A stretch of DNA of 52,264 nt from an uncultured Muribaculaceae bacterium (lineage in GTDB: Bacteria > Bacteroidota > Bacteroidia > Bacteroidales > Muribaculaceae). This document shows positions 46,360-52,264 of the stretch, one piece after another; the first letter of the stretch is position 1; each line of letters opens with the position of its first letter. Location: positions 1 through 52,264 of the forward strand of contig CALUMG010000016.1 in NCBI GenBank assembly GCA_944321705.1. The letters run 5' to 3'. The notes below the pieces were generated by a model. That model had not been told where the DNA came from. It saw nothing but the letters and a program-made list of their open reading frames with translations, and made no database searches. Position numbers and translations under genes: made by a program.

Positions 46360-48144
46360 TTACATGCGTTCCGGCACTTCCATGCCGAGCAATCCGGTAG
46401 CTTTGCGTATGATGTCGCCGGTTACCTCCGACAACTTGATACGGAATTTACGTTTTGCCTCGTCAGCCTCACGCAAGATAGGATAATCATGATAGAACTG
46501 ATTGTATTCCTTAACGAGGTCATAAACATAATTGGCTATCAGCGCAGGACTGTAAGTCTTTCCTGCCTCTTCAACTATAGCTGGGAAATCGGCAATCTTT
46601 TGGATTATGGAAATTTCCTTGTCGTTGGGTTCGGCAACAGCGTCGGCATACTCGATGCCTGCGGCAGCAACTTTGCGAAGCAATGAACGTATGCGCGCAT
46701 AGGTGTATTGGATGAACGGACCTGTGTTACCGTTGAAATCTATCGATTCCTTCGGGTTAAAAGTCATATTCTTGCGTGGATCCACTTTCAAGATGAAATA
46801 TTTCAATGCGCCAAGGCCTATGATGCGAGCAATCTCGTCGGCATCTTCGGGCGAGCAATCTTCAAGTTTGCCCAGTTCGGCACTCGTCTCCTTGGCAGTG
46901 TTTATCATTTCATCCATTAGATCGTCGGCATCCACAACAGTGCCTTCGCGCGATTTCATCTTTCCTTCGGGCAACTCGACCATTCCGTAAGAGAAGTGTA
47001 CCAAGTCTTTACCCCACTTGAAACCGAGCTTGTCAAGCAGCAACGAAAGCACTTGAAAATGATAGTTTTGCTCGTTTCCTACGACATATATCATCTTGTC
47101 GATGGGATAATCTTGATAGCGCAACTTAGCAGTGCCAATATCTTGGGTCATGTACACCGACGTGCCGTCGCTACGCAACAGCAACTTGTGGTCAAGCCCG
47201 TCGGCAGTAAGGTCGGCCCACACCGAGCCATCCTCTTTCTTGTACATTATGCCTTTTTCAAGACCTTCAAGCACTTTTGCCTTCCCTTCAAGATAGGTTT
47301 CACTCTCATAATAGATTTTATCGAAATCCACACCAAGACGCTTGTATGTAATGTCGAATCCGTCATATACCCACTGATTCATCATTCTCCACACGCTGCG
47401 CACCGACTCATCACCGGCTTCCCATTTCTTCAACATTTCGCGAGCTTCCTGCATGAGCGGAGCTTTGTTCTTTGCTTCCTCTTCATCCATGCCTTGAGCT
47501 ACAAGTTGTTTTACTTCATCTTTGTAATGCTTGTCAAACATCACATAGAAGTCGCCTATCAAATGGTCACCTTTCTTCCCGGCTTTCTCCGGAGTCACTC
47601 CATTGCCCCATTTCTCCCATGCAAGCATCGACTTGCAGATGTGAATGCCTCGGTCATTGACAATGTTGGTTTTCACCACTTTATAACCATTTGCCTTCAT
47701 TATGAGCGACAATGAATATCCAAGAAGGTTGTTACGCACATGACCCAAGTGCAATGGCTTGTTGGTGTTGGGTGATGAATACTCTATCATCACGAGTTCA
47801 CTGTCGGGAGTCGCTGTCTTAAAGCCGAAATCGGGAGTCGCCGCGATGTGATTCAACGTCTTGCACCAGAATTCAGGCTCAATAACTATGTTTAAGAACC
47901 CTTTGATGACATTGAACGACTTGACAGCCTCGCAATTCTTTACAAGGTATTCTCCTATTTCTTGCGCAGTGGCTTCAGGCGATTTTTTGGAAGCTTTTAG
48001 AAACGGGAAAACCACAACTGTCAAGTTTCCTTCAAATTCCTTCTTTGTTGTCTGAAGTGTTATTTTACCGGCCTCAGTCTCCATGCCGTACAACGACTTC
48101 ACTGCATCAACCACGCTTTGCGCTATAATATTATCAATCGACAT
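46360..48144 (-). CDS. argS: Arginyl-tRNA synthetase
   Basis: The protein is 594 residues. An N-terminal tRNA-D-loop-binding domain (to about 105) leads into EYSSPNTNKPLHLGHVRNNLLG, which holds the class I HIGH motif (HLGH, about 130). Then come LLLRSDGTSVYMTQDIGTAKLRYQDYPIDKMIYVVGNEQNYHFQ, FSYGMVELPEGKMKSREG (KMSK-like) and the DALR anticodon-binding domain ending GMEVPERM. Two promoters lie upstream in a diverged tandem repeat. The BI-1 gene probably shares the transcript. Confidence 0.99.
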   Translation of the reverse strand: MSIDNIIAQSVVDAVKSLYGMETEAGKITLQTTKKEFEGNLTVVVFPFLKASKKSPEATAQEIGEYLVKNCEAVKSFNVIKGFLNIVIEPEFWCKTLNHIAATPDFGFKTATPDSELVMIEYSSPNTNKPLHLGHVRNNLLGYSLSLIMKANGYKVVKTNIVNDRGIHICKSMLAWEKWGNGVTPEKAGKKGDHLIGDFYVMFDKHYKDEVKQLVAQGMDEEEAKNKAPLMQEAREMLKKWEAGDESVRSVWRMMNQWVYDGFDITYKRLGVDFDKIYYESETYLEGKAKVLEGLEKGIMYKKEDGSVWADLTADGLDHKLLLRSDGTSVYMTQDIGTAKLRYQDYPIDKMIYVVGNEQNYHFQVLSLLLDKLGFKWGKDLVHFSYGMVELPEGKMKSREGTVVDADDLMDEMINTAKETSAELGKLEDCSPEDADEIARIIGLGALKYFILKVDPRKNMTFNPKESIDFNGNTGPFIQYTYARIRSLLRKVAAAGIEYADAVAEPNDKEISIIQKIADFPAIVEEAGKTYSPALIANYVYDLVKEYNQFYHDYPILREADEAKRKFRIKLSEVTGDIIRKATGLLGMEVPERM

Positions 48145-48167
48145 ATTCTAATTTATTTATTAATGTG

Positions 48168-48310
48168 CAAAGATAGTGAAAGTTGAATGCAATGTGAAAA
48201 AAATGAACTTGTTTATTTTTTAGCATTGCTAAACCGCCTCCACTCTTATTCAAATATAGTGAAAATTGTGTCAATTGCAAAAAATGGAAAAATGAACTTG
48301 TCAATTTTTC
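48168..48310 (-). repeat. Diverged tandem pair of promoter-bearing repeats upstream of argS
   Basis: Two copies of an about 83-bp unit start at 48168 and 48251. Each begins (plus sense) CAAA-n-n-TAGTG, followed by a block ending in GCAAT/GCAAA, an A-rich run, TGAACTTGT and a T-rich run. Read on the minus strand, each holds a promoter. The near copy has -7 TATCTTTG at 48168-48175 and TTTC at 48196-48199 (20-bp spacing). The far copy has -7 TATATTTG at 48251-48258 and -33 TTTG at 48278-48281 (19-bp spacing). Both point at argS. The same unit occurs at 52108-52264. Confidence 0.75.
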
Positions 48311-48337
48311 ACTGAAGCATTCCCGGTATAAAAAGTC

Positions 48338-51300
48338 TTAGAATGCAACCTGTTCTATCCTCTTCTCAAGCGGATACCATATAAAGCCCGACACATTTGT
48401 CAATCCTGCATCGCTCACTATCTTCATGTAATGACGCACTTGTTCATGATATTTAGAGACATGCGCGTTTCCAAACTTGTAATCTATCACCACAGTACGT
48501 CCATCGGGTGTGATTATAACCCTGTCGGGGCGAATTTTTTTTCCTTCTGCCGATATTGCGCGCTCATTATACACCCTGTTGCCCGGAGCAAACCACCTGG
48601 ACACCTCATCGTTCTGTGCAATTATTTCCTTGATGATGGAACTTACCTCTTCATACTCCGACGGCACAATCACACAATGCGAACGGCAATAAAGCAAAAC
48701 CTTCTCAACTTCCCCGCAATCATGGATCATTCCAAGAATCTTATGCAACAATATGCCTCGCTCCTGCTGCTCGGTGTAATAAACTTCAGGCATGACATAT
48801 TTCACCAGGTCATGACGATTCTCCACAAAATAGGGCGACATTGGCATGACATCCTCTTCGACGACATCTGCCCTATCGTTCAATGTGGGTACACCTGCCT
48901 CAAAACCATTTTTGCCACCCTCCACACCTATCGCCACATCGGCTCCATAAGCATCATTCAACTCATCGACAGTCTTTGATCGTCCCAGCATATCTTCATA
49001 CGAAGACAAAAACTCATCCAGAGTCAACGTCGGCCCTGTGCCCTTGCTCTCTTTCCGCTCGGCAAAAACATGCAATTCATCCACTGCCCGCGTAAACGCC
49101 ACATAAGTTTTATTGAGAGAATCCGACATGCTTTCACGCTCAAGCTTAGAATAGGCTGCACCAAGTTTTGAACCTGCAATCTGCTTGAAATACTTCACAG
49201 GCACCAATGGAGGAACTATGGTTTTCTTTTCAGCACTTATCACCCCAGTATCAACGATATCTGCCCCGGGAATCCAAATTGTGCTGTCAATTTTACACAT
49301 TTTCCAATTTGCAAAAGGAATTATGACGCAAGGAAACTCCAGCCCTTTAGACTTGTGAATGGTCATCACATTAACCGCGTCTATTCCTGACGGCGACGTT
49401 ATCGACAGCTTGTCGCACACGCGATCCCACCAATTCATGAAAGAACGGATGCTCGGATTTCCCTTCCCGGCAAACTCGATTACATAATCCTGCAATGCTT
49501 GAATAAACGCATTCTCGCGGTCGAGGGCTTCGGGCGATATTGTCTTTTCTATTATTCGTTCCACTATCGACACGATACTGTATGATGAATTGCCACGAGG
49601 TATGAATTCGTTCATTTCATCAACCGCCTGCTCCACACCGACAACATCGGCAAAACAATTTTCAAGCGACTCTTCAGGACTCTGCCCTTTGTTGATTCCA
49701 TTCTCATAACGTCTCAGCAACCTGTGCAATTTCTCATTCAGCTCACGCTTATTGTTGATTTTGCCGTCCGATTCAACCATGTCGGCTGCAATTCCTATAT
49801 ACCGCAGGTGGCTTATTATCAACCTCACCGAAGGAGAATTTTTCAACAGCAGCGAGTCGCTCGATATCACTTTCAGATTATGCCGCACATTCTGACCTTT
49901 GTTATATTCAAGCAGACGCTTTATCACAATTGAGCCCTCAATGTTGGTATCGACAAGAATCGCTATATCGTTCTGCCTATATCCCCGATCAAGCAGTTCA
50001 CACACCCGTTCGGGCAACCTGTCGAGAACAATTTCTTTAAATTTCAAATCTTCTCCTTGCTCATCGGTTACGGCTTTATCAGTAGAAATCAAATCCACCT
50101 TCACATACCCCTTGACCTGACGCTTCTTGCTATTGACTTGCTGCACCACATTGGCATAAATGTCACCAAGACCCATGAACTTTGCAAACTCAGTGAAGAA
50201 AGCGTTATTGAATTTTATAATGCACGGCGCACTACGCCAGTTCACACTTTTTGAACCTTCAATTTCCGACTGTTGTGGAAATGCTTCCTTCACTTGATAT
50301 TGTAACAGCGAAGGGTCGGAATTTCGAAACCGGTAGATGCACTGTTTTTCATCACCGATTATCAAGTTGTCGTTGTCACACGACAGGCTTTGGCTCAACA
50401 ACGGCTTTAGATTGTCCCATTGCAATGCCGACGTGTCTTGGAATTCATCTATCAAAAAATTGTTTATCCACACGCCTATTCGTTCGTATATAAAAGGGGC
50501 ATCTTGCTCATTTATCACATCATGCAACAGTTCGTTCGTATCGGACAATAAAATAAGATTATTGTCTTTACGGTACTGGAACACGCTGCGACTTATGTTA
50601 CCAAGCAGCCCAAGCATGTATATGTTTTTGTAAATGGCCTTATATGTAAGCAAATCATATAGTAATTGCTTCATCCTGCCCATTTCGGGAGCCATCACCG
50701 AAAACATGGAATCAGGTTGTGGCTTATTCTTAGGCACTTTTTTGAACACATCAGCAGGACTGTCCAGATACACGAGCATATTGTTAATCTTCGCCGACGA
50801 GCTAGTTTCTATCTTACTGGCAGCAAAGTCGGTAATGACCTTCGCAGGTCCCGATTTTTTCATATACTCCGAGAATCCATGACAATCAATCATTGACATC
50901 AACGATGTTGCAATTGCCACAATGTCGTGCTCGCTTTCTTTCACGCAATCTGCCACATGCTTTTGCAACAAGCCAATGTTCGCTCCATCATTGTCGATAA
51001 GGAAATTTTCCATCCCTACATGTTCACGTCTGAATATTTCGGTATTTATAACCGAAGCAAATTTGAATAACGTGTCACTATCGTCATTAGAAGCCGATGA
51101 AAAGATGTTCCAATTGCCACCTTCATCAATCTGCTCTCGCACATAATTGTTTATCCACCCCAACGTTTGATTGGAAGCACCTTTCACCCCTTTTATTTTA
51201 GACAAGAAGTCATGTATGCCCACCTTCATGGCATACCTCTCATTGAGTTCTATGTTATAGTCATAAGGTACGTCAACCTCTCCGGCAAACGTCCTCAATA

Positions 51301-51688
51301 TTACTTGAAAAAACGAATCGATGGTGCTTACATTGAAATTAGTGAAATCAAACAACAATTCATATAATGCCGTATATGCCGCTTTGCGTATAAGTTTCTC
51401 GTCCTCAACACCAAACCGATGGCACAACGTCGCCATATAAGGGCTATCGCCATTGTTCCAAAGTCCGGCAAGCACGGCGAGCTCCTTCACAATGCGCTCT
51501 TTCATCTCCTCGGTAGCCTTGTTGGTGAATGTTACGGCAAGAATATGCCTGTGATACTCCCGGCCTCCGCTACGAGCAAGGCGAAAACGACCTTTGTCAT
51601 CTTTCTCTCCGAGCAGAAGCGATATATATTCAAGGGCAAGCGTATATGTCTTTCCCGAACCGGCTGATGCTTTTATTATTTGAAGCAT
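48338..51688 (-). CDS. UvrD-type helicase with C-terminal RecB-like nuclease (AddA-like)
   Basis: The 1116-residue protein repairs or resects double-strand ends as an ATP-dependent helicase-nuclease. Motif I is KASAGSGKTYTL (about 6-17) and Ia is AVTFTNKATEEMKERI. Motif II is FLIDEFQDTSALQW (about 413), III is IIGDEKQCIYRFR, V is VMTIHKSKGLEFPCVIIP and VI is YVAFTRAVDELHVF. The nuclease has LLHKILGMIH (about 981), RPDRVI (about 1056) and VIDYKFG (about 1068), so the Asp and Lys are kept. No AddB partner lies within the window. It is 42 bp downstream of the SUI1 gene. Confidence 0.88.
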   Translation of the reverse strand: MLQIIKASAGSGKTYTLALEYISLLLGEKDDKGRFRLARSGGREYHRHILAVTFTNKATEEMKERIVKELAVLAGLWNNGDSPYMATLCHRFGVEDEKLIRKAAYTALYELLFDFTNFNVSTIDSFFQVILRTFAGEVDVPYDYNIELNERYAMKVGIHDFLSKIKGVKGASNQTLGWINNYVREQIDEGGNWNIFSSASNDDSDTLFKFASVINTEIFRREHVGMENFLIDNDGANIGLLQKHVADCVKESEHDIVAIATSLMSMIDCHGFSEYMKKSGPAKVITDFAASKIETSSSAKINNMLVYLDSPADVFKKVPKNKPQPDSMFSVMAPEMGRMKQLLYDLLTYKAIYKNIYMLGLLGNISRSVFQYRKDNNLILLSDTNELLHDVINEQDAPFIYERIGVWINNFLIDEFQDTSALQWDNLKPLLSQSLSCDNDNLIIGDEKQCIYRFRNSDPSLLQYQVKEAFPQQSEIEGSKSVNWRSAPCIIKFNNAFFTEFAKFMGLGDIYANVVQQVNSKKRQVKGYVKVDLISTDKAVTDEQGEDLKFKEIVLDRLPERVCELLDRGYRQNDIAILVDTNIEGSIVIKRLLEYNKGQNVRHNLKVISSDSLLLKNSPSVRLIISHLRYIGIAADMVESDGKINNKRELNEKLHRLLRRYENGINKGQSPEESLENCFADVVGVEQAVDEMNEFIPRGNSSYSIVSIVERIIEKTISPEALDRENAFIQALQDYVIEFAGKGNPSIRSFMNWWDRVCDKLSITSPSGIDAVNVMTIHKSKGLEFPCVIIPFANWKMCKIDSTIWIPGADIVDTGVISAEKKTIVPPLVPVKYFKQIAGSKLGAAYSKLERESMSDSLNKTYVAFTRAVDELHVFAERKESKGTGPTLTLDEFLSSYEDMLGRSKTVDELNDAYGADVAIGVEGGKNGFEAGVPTLNDRADVVEEDVMPMSPYFVENRHDLVKYVMPEVYYTEQQERGILLHKILGMIHDCGEVEKVLLYCRSHCVIVPSEYEEVSSIIKEIIAQNDEVSRWFAPGNRVYNERAISAEGKKIRPDRVIITPDGRTVVIDYKFGNAHVSKYHEQVRHYMKIVSDAGLTNVSGFIWYPLEKRIEQVAF

Positions 51689-51730
51689 ACTGTATCAATC
51701 GTCATTACATGGATGTCATTTAGCTGATGG

Positions 51731-52078
51731 TCATATCACTCTCGCCTTATAACCTTTTGCCGTAAGCAAAGCTTTCAATTTTTCCCTGAAATCTCCTTGT
51801 ATCAATATCTCTCCTCCGCGAGCCGAACCTCCCACGCCGCATTGTTGTTTCAAATCCTTGGCAATAACTTTCAGTTCTTCATCGTCACACTCAAATCCGG
51901 CCATTATTGTAACTTTCTTGCCATTGCGGTTACGCTTGTCAAGCATTATGTCTATTCGTTGCTTACTTGGGTCAACCGACATTTTATTTTCAATCTCCGG
52001 CTGTTCTTCCTTCTGTACACTTTCAGGGTCGATATTGAAAGCTGCCCCAAGTTTATCTTTCCAATCAATGTTGTCCAT
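51731..52078 (-). CDS. SUI1/YciH-family translation factor-like protein
   Basis: From the ATG at 52078 the protein is 115 residues. A variable acidic N-terminus is followed by the SUI1 domain: KQRIDIMLDKRNRNGKKVTIMAGFECDDEELKVIAKDLKQQCGVGGSARGGEILIQGDFREKLKALLTAKGYKARVI. The eIF1-like basic loop (RNRNGKKVT) and the CGVGGSARGG turn are clear. An upstream TTG at 52120 is rejected because it lies on the far side of the promoter -7 box at 52107-52114. The gene probably shares a transcript with the AddA-like gene. Confidence 0.92.
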   Translation of the reverse strand: MDNIDWKDKLGAAFNIDPESVQKEEQPEIENKMSVDPSKQRIDIMLDKRNRNGKKVTIMAGFECDDEELKVIAKDLKQQCGVGGSARGGEILIQGDFREKLKALLTAKGYKARVI

Positions 52079-52106
52079 CAAGCCAATTCTTAACAATTTA
52101 GAAGTA

Positions 52107-52137
52107 CAAATATAGTGCAAGTTGAGTGCAATGGAAA
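52107..52137 (-). promoter_or_regulatory. Promoter inside the right-edge repeat
   Basis: The minus strand -7 box is TATATTTG (52107-52114), with TTTC at 52134-52137 as a near -33 match, 19-bp spacing. It lies about 30 bp upstream of the SUI1 start. The distal repeat copy has lost the exact -7 match by a one-base change at 52187. Confidence 0.65.
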
Positions 52138-52264
52138 AAATAAACTCCTTTATTTTTTACTTTGCCGAAACGTAGCCTGTATTATCAAAATATAGTGCAA
52201 GTTGAGTGCAATGGAAAAAATAAACTCCTTTATTTTTTACTTTGCCGAAACGTAGCCTGTATTA
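52108..52264 (-). repeat. Exact 80-bp tandem repeat running off the window
   Basis: Positions 52108-52184 are repeated without change at 52188-52264 (period 80 bp), and the window ends inside the second copy, so further copies may follow. The unit shares layout and sequence blocks with the diverged pair at 48168-48310. It contains the promoter of the SUI1-AddA transcript. Confidence 0.9.

Overview
The window looks like chromosome from a member of the Bacteroidota, order Bacteroidales. A gut Muribaculaceae-like genome is my guess at family level, with low confidence. Four things point to the order. Promoters match the Bacteroidota -33 TTTG / -7 TAnnTTTG pattern at 18-20 bp spacing. Start codons lack obvious Shine-Dalgarno sequences. 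The PorU/PorV type IX secretion genes are present. The tRNA-tuf-tRNA(Trp)-secE-nusG-rplKAJL-rpoBC block is in the order usual for the group. I see no prophage, insertion sequence, CRISPR array or rRNA.

Layout. 0-3.1 kb is an accessory stretch: a lipoprotein, a frameshifted Crp/Fnr regulator, an intact sugar O-acetyltransferase and a frameshifted HAD phosphatase. 3.1-9.8 kb holds three plus-strand genes: a fused receiver-like/ATP-grasp (PPDK_N-type) protein, a long coiled-coil protein ending QMSLF, and a secreted choloylglycine-hydrolase-family enzyme. 9.8-12.7 kb (minus) carries an AraC regulator, a RibD-type reductase and a lipoprotein alpha/beta hydrolase. 12.8-25.9 kb (minus) is the transcription/translation block: four tRNAs, tuf, tRNA-Trp, secE, nusG, rplK, rplA, rplJ, rplL, rpoB, rpoC. 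26.1-29.7 kb (minus) holds hpf, a XerC/D recombinase, an unknown exported protein, and xseB/xseA. 29.9-33.4 kb (plus) holds ychF, a phosphopantetheinyl transferase and a secreted C69 dipeptidase.

33.4-38.0 kb (minus) is a marR-tolC-emrA-emrB efflux locus in which both pump genes are frameshifted while marR and tolC are intact. 38.1-38.9 kb holds rplU-rpmA with a clear promoter and leader. 39.0-45.5 kb (minus) is a rex, FAH-like pseudoenzyme, porU, porV, ispF run that looks like one transcription unit. 45.6-52.3 kb (minus) holds a BAX-inhibitor-1 family membrane protein, argS, an AddA-like helicase-nuclease and a SUI1/YciH protein.

The most unusual signals are: (1) an about 80-bp intergenic repeat that carries a complete promoter. 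It is an exact tandem duplication at the right edge and a diverged tandem pair upstream of argS; (2) a perfect 22-bp palindrome that contains the -33 box of the marR efflux promoter; (3) four single frameshifts, all confined to two small accessory loci; (4) the receiver/ATP-grasp protein with its coiled-coil partner; and (5) a FAH-fold protein that has lost its metal ligands inside the Rex/type IX secretion operon. Positions of motifs are read by eye; family assignments rest on recognised motifs and remembered consensus, not on a search.
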